A DNA stretch of 64,000 nucleotides, taken from NCBI GenBank assembly GCA_012934845.2, contig WNNJ02002588.1:124001-188000 (forward strand). The letters run 5' to 3'. Shown one piece after another: positions 1-10,516 of the stretch. Each line of letters begins with the position of its first letter. The stretch's first letter is position 1. Below the pieces are notes generated by a model. That model made no database searches, was not told the DNA's origin, and saw only the letters and a list, made by a program, of their open reading frames with translations. The stretch is from Pomphorhynchus laevis (Eukaryota > Acanthocephala > Palaeacanthocephala > Echinorhynchida > Pomphorhynchidae). Position numbers and translations under genes: made by a program.

Positions 1-996
1 AAGTATTATTTCTTAACGATATATAAAGATTTTCATTTATATGTTTAAATTTACTTTTAATATTCTACTGTAAATTTGTATTCTAATTTTATGTTAATTT
101 TTGGATACTTAAGTTGAAGCTTAAATTATTAATATTATTATTTTTATATTTTGAAGCATAAAGTTTCAATCTTAAATTAAGTTTAAATAAGACTTTTAAT
201 AATTTATTTTATTTACAGTAGCCGATGCATTCAAATGTTTGCTTGCAGTTTACTGAAAAATGATACACAAAAATTACTTAAATAATGAAGTTTTACAAAA
301 ATTCAGTTAGGATAGTTGGAATTCGATGAAAATACGCTTGAAGGGTATGAAGTGGATGTACGAATGTGGGCAGGAAAATATTTTCAGTCTAAATGTATGT
401 ACTATGAAGTTAGATGGATGATCAGAGTTTGAAGACAAATTTTGTGGCATCTATAATCACAAGAGTGTAAAGACAAAAAAAGTCGGTCGATAAAGATCCT
501 GAGAAGGAAGGTGTAACATTAAGTCAGTGAAGCTTGGAGAAATGAATAGCGATATAGTCAAAGCGACGAAGGCGAAAATGGATACGAATTGCAATGTTTA
601 AGATATATTGGAGAGAGGAAGTGGTTTGGAGGAGATAGAGAAAATGCTAAGTCAACATTAGGGAAAAATATCTGGTATTTATGATAATATTTAATATTTA
701 ATTTTCATGATAATATTCTTAATTATAATATTTAATTATTTTAATTAAAATATTTGATAAAAATTAATTATCTCTAGATTTTACTATTCATATTTATTCA
801 TTAATTAAAATTTACTGTCAACAAATGTTTTATAAAATCCTTAACTGGTATTTATTTATCTAAATTTATTTTAATATTCATTAAAATAATGTATTATTTT
901 ATTAATGTAAATAATAGTATGTAATATAATATATGTAATATTAATATAATATATTGTAATAAAATGTGATATATAATATCACAAATTTTCTGTTAG
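1..996. other. AT-rich flank, no gene recognised
   Basis: This stretch is strongly AT-rich with simple A/T runs. Bases 330-665 are less AT-biased and carry short open segments on the plus strand, which look like an old coding or mobile-element relic, but I recognise no family. Nothing else is seen. Confidence 0.5.
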
Positions 997-1144
997 CCAA
1001 CTAATATTTCATAAGCGTGAATCAAACTACAAATGCAAACGTTGCGGTAAAGACTGCGAGGATATGTTGCAAGCACACTGTTGCAACATATTGCCCAATA
1101 TGACTTCGAAGAAACTGAACTTAATGGTGAAAGGTCTATCTTAG
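997..1144 (+). CDS. Possible terminal exon of a zinc-finger protein
   Basis: A 148-bp open segment follows a splice-acceptor-like TCTGTTAG and ends in TAG. It encodes 48 residues, beginning with one split-codon base. Its core YKCKRCGKDCEDMLQAHCC has a C-x2-C pair followed by Leu and His/Cys at roughly zinc-finger spacing, and the preceding LIFHKRES could be the tail of another finger. The GC content is higher than in the flanks. No upstream exon was found, although the less AT-rich block at 330-665 is a candidate. It could also be a decayed fragment. The finger is imperfect, so the call is tentative. Confidence 0.3.
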
Positions 1145-1909
1145 ACTCTTTGTGGCGAAGACCGACATCTATTTTCTTTATTTTGTATATTGTTGGTTAT
1201 CTTCATCGCTAGTAACGGCATTGAAATTAAAAAATAAAAATTATTTTATTTAATAATAATTATTATTAAAATTGGCTCAAAATTATAACAGTTCTGTTTA
1301 TTATTCTTTAAACGATTGATAGTTGTTTTTAAACATCCATTTATTTTTTAGTTTATAAACATCTATTTATATTTTGGCTAAGGAATCTTCCGCAATAAAT
1401 TTGCAAATATGGATTAAAGCAAAAAATTAGATTTACAAAAGCAAATTACGCTCGTATTTTGAGTGATCATAAAATCATGAAATTTCTCAAGTTTCCTTTA
1501 TTACTGCCATATTATGTTTAATTATATCAGCTCCGCAGTTCATAATAATATATCTAATTTAAAATTCTAAAATTATAAGAGTACTAAATTGAATATTGAA
1601 AGAACTAAATTTCTATGTTTATTTAATTTAATTTTTTAATTAAAAAATTAATTAAAATTTAATTTTTAAAAATTAAATTCAATTTTCAATTTAATCTTCT
1701 ATTTAATTTTTTTCTATTTAATCTTTTACTTATTCAATTATTTAAAAATATTTTTCAAACCGATTTAAATGGCTTATTTATAAATTTGCTGTATCGTAAG
1801 CTATAGTACTCATTTGGCAGTTTATGACTTATAAAAGTTTATTCGTATGTGCTTATAAAAGTTTCAGGAAAAGTACTTTTATTTCTCAGGCAACGATATT
1901 TCCTTTCGT
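1145..1909. other. AT-rich gap downstream of the CFAP20-domain gene
   Basis: The DNA is AT-rich. A minus-strand AATAAA (TTTATT at about 1878-1883 on the plus strand) lies close to the stop codon of the CFAP20-domain gene and could be its poly(A) signal. No other feature is recognised. Confidence 0.4.
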
Positions 1910-2740
1910 TTACATTTTATTTAAAATTTTCTTATAATTATCTAGTCCCAAAGCTTGTCGCCTAGCTTTTTGTATTAAAGATTCACTGTCTTTTAGTTTA
2001 TTGTCGATACGTGCTTGAAATTTTGTTGTGTGACTCTGATAGGTCCTGGTGATAGCGTTTTCGTTAATATTTTTAAAATATATTGACTTGGGTAAATCCC
2101 GATTCGGTAGAATCGATTTAAGTTTATTAAAAGATACATTTTTGAAATCCATAACTGGCTTTTTATACGTTACACTCGGTTTGTTCGTTTCTCGTTTAGT
2201 TTTGTATTGTTTCAGTAAGCACGGTGAATTCACTTCATTATCCCAGTGTACATTGGCAGAATTAGTATTCCCAGTGTTTGAAGATCGACCTATGTGTCTA
2301 CTTTTACAATAAACGTTTTCATTTTCTGCTTTAGTATTCCGTTCGCTTATGTCGTCGAATGATGGTTCGTCATTACTGTTGGAAAATTTTATAAAGGATG
2401 AGCATGACGACGAAGCGGATGATTTATTCAGATTTATTCTATCCTGATTGGACATCATATCACTCGTTATCCAGAAATCCGAAGGTAAACGAGATTGGTC
2501 ACATTCTTGTCTGCTGAAAAATATCTGACGAAGATGACAATTTGCGAACACAGTAATTCTGCTACAGGCACAGAATTTCGTTTCGTATAATTTCTGCGTA
2601 AATTCATTCATGTTTATGGTCAGCAAATTCCAATTGGCTTTCCAGTGTAAAGGTATGGAAGCGCATGTAGGGTTGCATTTTATCTGACGAGTAAAGGTTG
2701 AAAATTTAAAGGTTCTCAATGTCTTACGGGAATCCAATAT
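1910..2740 (-). CDS. CFAP20-domain gene, last exon with C-terminal tail
   Basis: The acceptor TGTATTTAG is followed by 276 codons to TAA. The first 110 residues or so complete the CFAP20 domain, including WNLLTINMNEF and FANCHLRQIFFS. The rest is rich in Ser, Asn and Lys (for example SSASSSCSSF), has no recognised domain and ends in a basic, possibly helical stretch (LIQKARRQALGLDNYKKILNKM, with the first 20 residues most regular). The tail is longer than in plain CFAP20. Confidence 0.85.
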   Translation of the reverse strand: MLDSRKTLRTFKFSTFTRQIKCNPTCASIPLHWKANWNLLTINMNEFTQKLYETKFCACSRITVFANCHLRQIFFSRQECDQSRLPSDFWITSDMMSNQDRINLNKSSASSSCSSFIKFSNSNDEPSFDDISERNTKAENENVYCKSRHIGRSSNTGNTNSANVHWDNEVNSPCLLKQYKTKRETNKPSVTYKKPVMDFKNVSFNKLKSILPNRDLPKSIYFKNINENAITRTYQSHTTKFQARIDNKLKDSESLIQKARRQALGLDNYKKILNKM

Positions 2741-5700
2741 CTAAATACAGTGACAATGTGAGACATCACATAGTCACAAACGATAAACATTACCTCTAGC
2801 TCTATTTTGAAATCAGCAGACAAATTTCTAACATATATATTCACCACCGGTAATGAAATATTCAATGGCTGACTACGAACTTTAGGCACCGTTATGTATG
2901 TGTTGCTTAAAACAAAATGATTGGAAAATACAAACTAATAATTACTATTATATTTTTATAATATAATATTTATATATATTATATAATATTATTATTGTTT
3001 ATAATAATAAAAAATAATAAAAATTTTATATATTAATACAATATATTATATTTTTTATCAAACTAAATTGTGTCCTTTTTTTATAAAAAAGGACACAATC
3101 CTCGACAAAGGATAAATACGTTTATCTTATTAAATAAACGAGATTATATAAAGGAGATTTCCTCAATTTTATTAATAAATCTCAAACTTTACTTAATCGT
3201 AAGATAAAGAAAAAATTTCTAATTGTTGTGCTAAGTATATGAGTTAATTAAAGTCATTATATCCAGATTTAAGGAATTAATAAATTAATAATAAATAAAT
3301 TATTAATAAATAAAAAATTATTAATTTTTAATAAATTAAAAATTATACTGAAAATAGTTTATTTGATTGAATGTCACGTTAAATAGTTTACTGTAGACAA
3401 TATGATAGTGAAAACGTTCAATAAAGACTTTGTTTTAAAAATGACTTTAATTCGGACATTTTTGAACTCCATTTTTGTTTTGCACACTGAGGAAATTGAA
3501 TTGGCAATTTGCGATGCACATAATTTATACCGAAATAGTTCAAAAATTGTACAACAGTAAGTATAATAGGTAAGTATAATTAAATATCATAATTGATAAT
3601 AGGCTAACATAAATATTATAATTAATTACATTCGAATGAAAATAAACATTTGTTTTTCTGGCGAAATCCATTCGATAAAAAGCTTAAGACAATATTTTCT
3701 TTAAATTTTCGACGACTGCGTCGTCGAAAATTTCTGATGAGGACGACTGATGAGTTTCTGATAAGGACGATTATATTTAATTATAAAATATTATAATAAT
3801 TAAAAATATTAAATTCTACATTTTAAAAATTTTAAATTTAATATTTAATTTCTTCAAATAATTACATGTAAAATAAATATGTCATCCTGAAAAAATGCAG
3901 AATTATATTAAAATAAGTAAATTTGTTTATTAAATTCACGGGATCATAAGAACAGTTACTGTAATTTTATATTGCAATTGATTAATTGATTTTCATTTTA
4001 ATTTCGCAATTAAACAATTATTTTAATTAAAAATATTGAATATTTAAGAATATTAAATAATTTCGTTCTTAGATTTTGATTATTGAGATTTAAAACTACT
4101 ATATAATCTAAATATTGAATTAGACTACTGTATTACTTTTGGCCTTATAGTATCAAAATTCTTTAAAATACCGCAAATATTATATCGATACAAGTAAAAA
4201 AGCTAATGATTAAATCAGTAGAGAAAAATAAAAAAATTAATTAAATTATTAATAATATTTTATTGATAATTAATAATAAATTTATAATTCTAATATTTAA
4301 ATTTAATCGCATATTGATTTCGATATCCCTAGATTTTATTATTATTTAATTTCTATTTCAATTTATTTCTTCAATATTTATATATTTCAATATTATTGAA
4401 GAACTTCACAAATAGTGAATATCATTGCAACGGGTGACTTTTCAAGTTGGTGTTATCACTGATAACACAAAGTATTTTTATTTTTACTACGAAATTCACT
4501 AATATTTGTTTGATCATGGCAAAATGCTATTAAACGTAAACCACTGAATTACGTGAAAATTAAAATAGCATTAAATTAAGTGTTTGCGTATTTTCGATAC
4601 AACACTTTATCGTAATATGACAATCTAATCAAATCTAGCAATTATTGCAATGCTTTTAGTAAATGATTCTATTTTATTTAATTATTAAATTTAATAAATA
4701 AATTTATAATTGAATTATTAATTAAATTAGGGTTATTCATCTGTCTTTAAATTTAAAAGTAAAAAAGAAAGATAATGAAAAAATGTTGTACATAAAAAAA
4801 TCTGCAAGATTTCGTGCAGAATTAAAAAATAATATAATTACATATTATACATTTTTTATTTAAAAATTATAATTAAGTTTAATTATTTAAGTTTCATTAA
4901 AGTAAACGTTTGCTTATTTTCGAAACAAAACTTTATCGGTTGTAAACAATTTAATCGAAAACTTCTAAGTATTGCAATGTTTTTATAAATTAATCATTTG
5001 TTAAAATATATATTAATCATTTGTTAATTAAACAAAAGTTTTTTATTAGAGAATTACTGTAATACAGTTCAAAATTTGATCATTAGTGCATGCAAATTAT
5101 TCATATTTTAAAATGAATAATATTTATAAAATATTATTAATTAAATAAATCAGCTATGATAATAAATAACATTTATTTATGTAATAAATGTTATTTATTA
5201 CATAAATAACATTTATTTATGAAACTATATTTATTACATGTAGTATTTTTTATAGAAAATAATAAATCAGCTGAATTATTAATTAATAATTTAGCTTGAT
5301 TAAATTATTATTTAACAATTATCTATATTATTATCTTTTAGATAATGAAATAATAGATGGATAATGCAGAATATATCCGTGATAGACAGTAATCAAGCTA
5401 AACTATTTCCTTTTCTTCAGCATTTGTTCCGCTTAGTTAAGGAGTACCCTTTGAAAGTGGGCGTAACATTGTAGTCGCCTTTCGCGAAATTCACTGAGAT
5501 AACATTTCATAATGTTCATGCAACATGTTTTTACAGCTGGCTTGTCACGAAGTCTATCGACGATCTTCCTCCTTTCTCAGCACGGAATTGAGATCGGTCA
5601 TGGCGGAACTAAACTACTATGCAAAGCTGAATATGTAACAAATTCAACTACCGAAATAGAATTTGAGAAAAATAATCGTCAAGAAGAAAAACTTTTTGTC

Positions 5701-8700
5701 TATTGTTTAATACTATTAAGTTTAAATAAATTTAATGAACTTTAATTAATAAAATTGCCTTAATAAATTTTTACTTTAGTTTAAACAAAAATAAAACTGT
5801 ATTTTTAATATTTAAAACATCATTTCGGTAATTCAGAAATTATTTTGATAATTCAGTGTTCAAATGAAATATTTCCCGTATGATATTCACAATATTTTGA
5901 GCGAAACGTGAATACAAACGAGATATTTTTATAATTAATTGCTAAATCACTATATTTTATGCAAAATAAAAAAATAATGTCATTAGTATTCTAATGAAAT
6001 AAACCCATAAAAAATAAAACCTATAAATCTATTTAGAGTTTGTTTATACACCAACCTGGTAGTGGACGACCTGAGTTTTACAACAAGACAGTGGAGAATA
6101 TCATCCATTGATCTGGTGATTGATCCATTGCCATTTTTCTTTAGAATTCGTTAAAATGATAAAACATTTACCATTTTATTTTTGATTAAGTTGATTGGTA
6201 AAAATAAAATATTTAAAAATAAACATTTTATCTTTAAATACAAACTAAATCTTCTAAATTTTAGATTGAATACAAACTAAATTTACGGAATCATCTTATC
6301 TCTCATAATACACTATTCACTAATATGACAGATATTTTAGAGAGACTAAGTTGGCATTAGCCAGTTCTATTTGCTGATGATCCTTTTTTGGTGTAGCATT
6401 CGAACCAATTAGGCTGACAATGCTTAGATTGCTAGACATTGTTTTAGCTCTAAGTATGCTTTGATTTGCCTCGTTCCGTCTGCCGATCCTCCTGCATCCA
6501 GCAGTGGGTGGCAGCCGGCACTGATGAGTCAAAACGATGACGAAACGGTACTAGTTATCGTTTGGTAAATTCTTTCGTAGCTGCCACATAAAAAAATAAT
6601 TTTATCTTTAAAAATCTTTCATTCGATGCTTATCGTTAAGCTTTTTTAACTTTTCTTCCGATGGAACCAATAAAATACGATTTTTATTAATAAATTTACA
6701 AATAATATTTACATAACTTGCTGTTCTTATCATTACAGGAGAAAAGGATAAAATTTTCTTTACGATGGTAATAGAAACAATTATCAAGCCAACAAATGCA
6801 TAACCTGGCACATGTTCTCTAGACTAATCATAATTTCAATAAATTAATTCCAATGTATAATTAATGCACCATATTTGCAATAATACAATAATTTGTCTAA
6901 CAAAACTGTATAGAAATGGGCGCTTAGGGAAAATTATTACCCTACTGGCTTTGGGATCATTCTTCAAGTAATCATTCTAGATTACTATAAAAAAATACCT
7001 TATAAAAAGTATATTATCTTATAGTAAAATTATTGTATAAAATAATTATTGGATATAATTATTTAAGGTAAATAATTGCAAGTATTTAATATATACTTAA
7101 ACATTAATATATTGATTTATTAATATATTAACTAATATTTTTATAAATTAATTACGATAACTTAAAATATTGCTAATTCATTAGAAATATAAAAATATAA
7201 ATTAAAATTTGAGTTAAAAATAAGAATATCTAAAGATAGGTAATGATCCTGCAATTAAATTCTAATATTATAATTATTAGTTAATTATCACTAATTAATC
7301 ATTTATTATTTATTACATTTTAATAAAGTGATTAATAAAATTATTAAGAGAACACATTCGACGTTGTAATTGGCGCACTTTTTTCAATGCACTTTTTGCT
7401 GAACCATCAGTTTTCCGCAAAGCTAGAAACAAAACTTAATTTAAATGCTGTATAAAGAGACCTAGAAGAAAAACTCTAACTTCTATCTCTGCATTGTGAT
7501 GCATACGTATAGATTGCTCTTTCTATTTAGCTAACAAATTGACTGTAAATATATCCTTTCAGAAATTCATCGTCATCCTTCCAGAAAAGGTCTTGCATAT
7601 GCAAGTGAGGCATTTGCAAATCTCCTGTCATATGCACTACGGTATCAAAAAAAGTGTGCGAGCCGTGAGCTATGATAAACGCCAATTCGTAATTATTTTC
7701 TTTTTACGAATATCTCGACAATATATGCCGCATATAAGTGCCGCTTCATCAGTGATCTCCGAATTGTGGATGCAAATCTCTCCTACATGTACTAAGAACA
7801 AGTTGTGTGACGTTAATAGCCAGACCTCTTTACTTTAAGTGTAATCCATTCTTCACCTTCTGTGTAATCAGATGTAATTACTTTTAATTTAATAACTGAT
7901 TAGAATTTGAACAAACAAATGAACATATTACTGAGAAAATTTTAGATGTTTAAGTGCTAATGAAAGAGATAATCAAGGCTGAGATGGTATGCACATGTAC
8001 TGAGGGCAGACGTGAATACACCGGCGCAGGTACCACTTCAAATCGAGTTCGACAAAAAGATACCAAGAGGAAGACCACACAAAAGATGGATACCCTACCG
8101 AATGATATGAAATGATCGAACTCACGCCCGAAGACGCAGTGGATAGGGCATTTTGGCACCAGCGAACGTGGCAAGTTTACCCCGCCGAACGGGGTAAACA
8201 CTACGCATAAGACAACCAATAAAACATTTATTATTAATATTTATTATTAATATTAATAAATTTACAAAAAAATTATCAAATATTTTGTAAACAATTATTA
8301 TATGTAATTAAATATATATTAAATATATTAATTATACACTATAATTATTATATTATTTCATTTCCAGTTCTTTCCAATAACTGTCAAAATTTGCTATTTT
8401 TACGTTTAGTGTTCTCAACGTACAAATAAATATATGAAGGTATAAAAATTCATAATTCATGATCCGTAATTCGTATTAATATTTATCATGATTTGTAAAT
8501 TATCAAAACATTAACTTTATTGTAATATTTATACATTAATTTTATTGAAAGAGTACTTCCTTTGTAACAAAGAAGTTTTTAACACTCTGGATGTTTGTAA
8601 ATATCAATCGAAGAACTTTAAAGTAATTTTATTAGCAACTTACTACTATTTTAAAGTCGTTTAAAGGTTTTGATCCTGTAGCTGTCATAGCTAAATGATA

Positions 8701-8751
8701 ATTTTGCTTCTCTGACTTTTTATTTGATCCATTCATTTCTTCTTTCTGCAT
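1910..8751 (-). CDS. CFAP20-domain protein (CFAP20DC-like), four coding exons
   Basis: The coding exons are 8644-8751, 6071-6138, 2794-2905 and 1910-2740. Together they give 1119 nt, or 372 residues plus stop, with consistent phases at every junction. Residues 1 to about 175 form a CFAP20 (BUG22/GTL3) domain. From recalled CFAP20, the matches are GSKPL near residue 30, KNG..SITR, TYITVP, the block around WNLLTINMNEFTQKLY, and FANCHLRQIFFS. CFAP20 itself is about 193 residues and binds axonemal doublet microtubules at the inner junction. This protein adds a Ser/Asn-rich, probably disordered tail of about 200 residues, as in CFAP20DC (C3orf67). A ciliary or basal-body role is inferred. The start ATG at 8751 is the first after an in-frame upstream stop. 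The domain call is firm, the exact orthologue is not. Confidence 0.8.
2794..2905 (-). CDS. CFAP20-domain gene, exon 3 (112 bp)
   Basis: It begins after TTTTAAG and ends in phase 0 at GAG|GTAATG. It encodes NTYITVPKVRSQPLNISLPV and on to the VNIYVRNLSADFKIELE beta strands of the CFAP20 domain. The intron to the last exon is only 53 bp (2741-2793), far shorter than the other introns of this gene (2.5 and 3.2 kb). Confidence 0.85.
2906..6070. other. Intron of the CFAP20-domain gene with short perfect hairpins
   Basis: The 3.2-kb intron is AT-rich. Perfect foldbacks lie at 3067-3099 (15-bp arms, 3-nt loop) and 3703-3733 (14-bp arms, 3-nt loop, GC-rich stem CGACGAC). Interleaved direct and inverted copies of a 20-bp AT unit occupy 5160-5225. 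A less AT-rich block at 5400-5650 has short open segments on the plus strand, but I recognise nothing in it. Confidence 0.5.
6071..6138 (-). CDS. CFAP20-domain gene, exon 2 (68 bp)
   Basis: The acceptor is TTCTAAAG and the donor is AG|GTCGTC, a weak but GT-type site. It encodes KNGNGSITRSMDDILHCLVV and then KL plus two bases, matching the CFAP20 block [20 protein letters not shown]. It enters in phase 0 and leaves with two bases, which pair exactly with the single base opening the next exon to give Ser. Confidence 0.7.
6333..6590 (+). ncRNA. Diverged hammerhead-ribozyme repeat monomer
   Basis: This single unit of about 258 bp is related to the arrays at 9.5 and 29.8 kb. The hammerhead core is at 6521-6546: CTGATGA, stem II GTC (6528-6530) closed by GAC (6539-6541) over an 8-nt loop, then GAAAC. 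Stem III is ACGGTA/TATCGT (6545-6550 with 6556-6561). The predicted cleavage is after GTT at 6562. The outer part of stem I is a perfect 8-bp helix, GTGGCAGC (6508-6515) with GCTGCCAC (6580-6587). It lies in an intron of the CFAP20-domain gene, antisense to that gene. Self-cleavage is inferred, not shown. Confidence 0.7.
6591..7974. other. Intronic AT-rich DNA with an unrecognised less AT-rich block
   Basis: 7360-7850 is less AT-rich and carries short open segments on both strands. The minus strand at about 7690-7765 reads CTGATGAAGCGGCAC...GTCGAGATATT, a loose relative of the foldback motif described at 27-28 kb. No gene is recognised. Confidence 0.35.
7975..8215 (+). mobile_element. 3' scrap of a LINE (RTE/Jockey-type C-terminus)
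   Basis: Plus-strand translation gives RWYAHVLRADVNTPAQVPLQ followed by IPRGRPHKRWIPY. This is the usual end of animal endonuclease/reverse-transcriptase LINEs (RWYGHVLR...RPRGRPKKRW). The frame is broken after that: an in-frame stop follows RWIPYRMI, and the expected 'LTPEDA...R.KWR' ending is present only as frameshifted sequence. It is an old, strongly 5'-truncated copy in an intron of the CFAP20-domain gene. Confidence 0.7.
8644..8751 (-). CDS. CFAP20-domain gene, first coding exon
   Basis: It encodes 36 residues starting MQKEEMNGSNKK and ending ATGSKPLNDFKIV, which aligns with the CFAP20 start region (IGSKPLQIW). It ends in phase 0 at a strong GTAAGT donor (G at 8643). The frame is open upstream to 8774, where AAAAG could be an acceptor, so a 5' non-coding or alternative exon boundary is possible. 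The ATG at 8751 is the only start in the open segment before the domain. Confidence 0.6.
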
Positions 8752-8774
8752 TATTTCTCTATACACGAAAATGG

Positions 8775-9544
8775 CTTTTAAATAACAACTATATCATCAA
8801 TTTAGACGCTTATATCGCATATTTATCATTTTTAGACGTATTTCCTAGTTTGAATTTTATCTATTTTCCATAGCCTTCATTTAACAATGAATTTTGAAAA
8901 TAATTTTTGTATATATTTGTATGTTTGAAAATCCTATAGGTAGAGAATAATTACTTGATCGATATATAACAACCTTATGAACCTTAACAACCTTAGCAAC
9001 CTTAGGTTTAATTTTAACTATAATTATATTAAATCTAAATAATGTGATTATAATTTTGTGGAAGTAATTTAGTAACTTCCTCTTCATATATCGATTACAT
9101 CTTTGATATAAGGAAGCTTTCAATTTCGTAAACTTTCAGTTTTAATCTCTAGATTAAAGTTGTTTAAACTAATTCTTTAGTGATTATATCCCTTATTATT
9201 TTTTATCATTTTATTTAAAAATAAATTATTTTAAAATATTATATTATTACATAATCAAGATGAAATAAAGACAGTTTGGTAAATCCTACCTGCACTCGGT
9301 AAATTTAATGTTGATTGCCGTGATTCGGGCTAATCATTTTGTTTTTGCTATTTAGTTTTCGTTTTTCTAATACTTATATTTTCGCCGGCCGAAAGACATA
9401 TCGTGACTCAGTAAAACTTTATATTATTAAATATTATATTATAAAACATCATATAATAAAATATTCTTTATATTATACTGTCTTTAAATAATATATTTTT
9501 ACATATTTTTACATTTTTCATATAAATCAATTTTAGTAAAGTCT
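8775..9544. other. AT-rich DNA upstream of the CFAP20-domain gene
   Basis: This should contain the 5' end and promoter of the minus-strand CFAP20-domain gene. No TATA or initiator can be singled out in such AT-rich sequence. The repeated CAACCTTA steps at about 8968-9010 are the only pattern noticed. Confidence 0.35.
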
Positions 9545-10226
9545 GTGTTATCAGACCCGCCGTCTGCTGGTCTTCATCTACATCCAATAATGGGAGGTAA
9601 CTGTAACTGATGAGTCAAAATAATGATGAAACGGTACCTAATATCCTTTTGTCGATTCTTTCGTGGCTGCCACATCATACAGACAGAAAAAATGCCCACG
9701 GAAATCTCTCATTTTCTCTTAAAATACAAGTTGACAGATAAATAGAAAGAATGCGCTGGCATTAGCAAGTGCTCTTAGCTAATGATCCTTTTGATGAAGC
9801 ATGTACCTAGTTTACTAGAAATTTTCTAGCTCTATGAACCTTTTGACATACTCGTGCCGTCTGCCGGTCTTCATCTACATCCAGTAGTGGGAGGTCTCTG
9901 GCACTAATGAATCAAAGTAATTACGAAACGGTATCTGGTATCGTTTTGTCGATTCTTTCGTGGCTGCCACATCATACAAACATAAAAATGCCCACGAAAA
10001 TCTCTCATTTTCTCTTAAAATACAAATAAGTTGGCAGATAAATAGAGAGAATGCGCTGGCATTAGCAAGTGCTATTAGCTAATGATCCTTTTAGGGAAGC
10101 ATATACCTACTTTGTTAGAAATTTTCTAGCTCTATGTACCTTTTGACATACTCGTGACGTTTGCCGGTCCTCCTCTGCATACAGTAGTGGGAGGTATCTG
10201 GCATGGCTGCCACATCATACAAACAG
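9545..10226 (+). repeat. Tandem array of hammerhead-ribozyme repeats (about 300-bp unit)
   Basis: Three successive units have a period of 297-300 bp. Unit 1 has an intact core, CTGATGA at 9607 with GAAAC ending at 9632. Unit 2 has the variant CTAATGA at 9904 with GAAAC at 9925. Unit 3 stops at GGCA (10200-10203) and resumes at TGGCTGCCACATCATAC, so its ribozyme core is missing. Between cores each unit carries the same spacer, with landmarks CTTTTGACATACTCGTG and GTCTGCCGGTCTTC. Tandem hammerhead units of about 300 bp are known from animal retrozymes and from Penelope-like elements. No protein is encoded, and mobilisation would need another element's enzymes (inference). Confidence 0.8.
9595..9662 (+). 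ncRNA. Hammerhead ribozyme core, unit 1
   Basis: CTGATGA (9607-9613) is followed by GTC, an 8-nt loop, GAT (one wobble against GTC), GAAAC, then GGTACC/ATATCC and TTTTGTCGATTC. The core bases CUGANGA and GAAA are intact. The stem III and cleavage bases are less well paired than in the copy at 30654. Confidence 0.6.
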
Positions 10227-10516
10227 GTTTAATAATATTCTATATTTTACTAAATATCAACGCTCATAATGATTATAAATTAGTGCATTTTAAGATAATA
10301 ATATGTTAAAACATAGTAAATATGTTTTAATACGATGGATAGTTGAATATTAGTCAAGGATTTTTTGAGAATCAAATATTTATAGATTACTGTAAAATAA
10401 CGACGTAATAATTACTGTATAATAATTATTATATTAATAATAAGTATTATTAATATTATTATATTATTATAAAAATATAATTATTATAATAATTATATTA
10501 TAATTATTATAATATG
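10227..10516. other. AT-rich spacer with A/T microsatellite
   Basis: 10430-10515 is built of ATTATT, ATAATA and similar steps and directly precedes the 5'-truncated end of the first RT element. The same kind of tract borders the other RT copies and may be their preferred target. Confidence 0.6.

Noticed and set aside
2049-2312. Plus-strand open frame of 87 codons
   Set aside because: It is antisense to the last exon of the CFAP20-domain gene and has no domain.
7950-8219. Minus-strand open frame of 89 codons
   Set aside because: Antisense to the LINE 3' scrap, which explains the composition.
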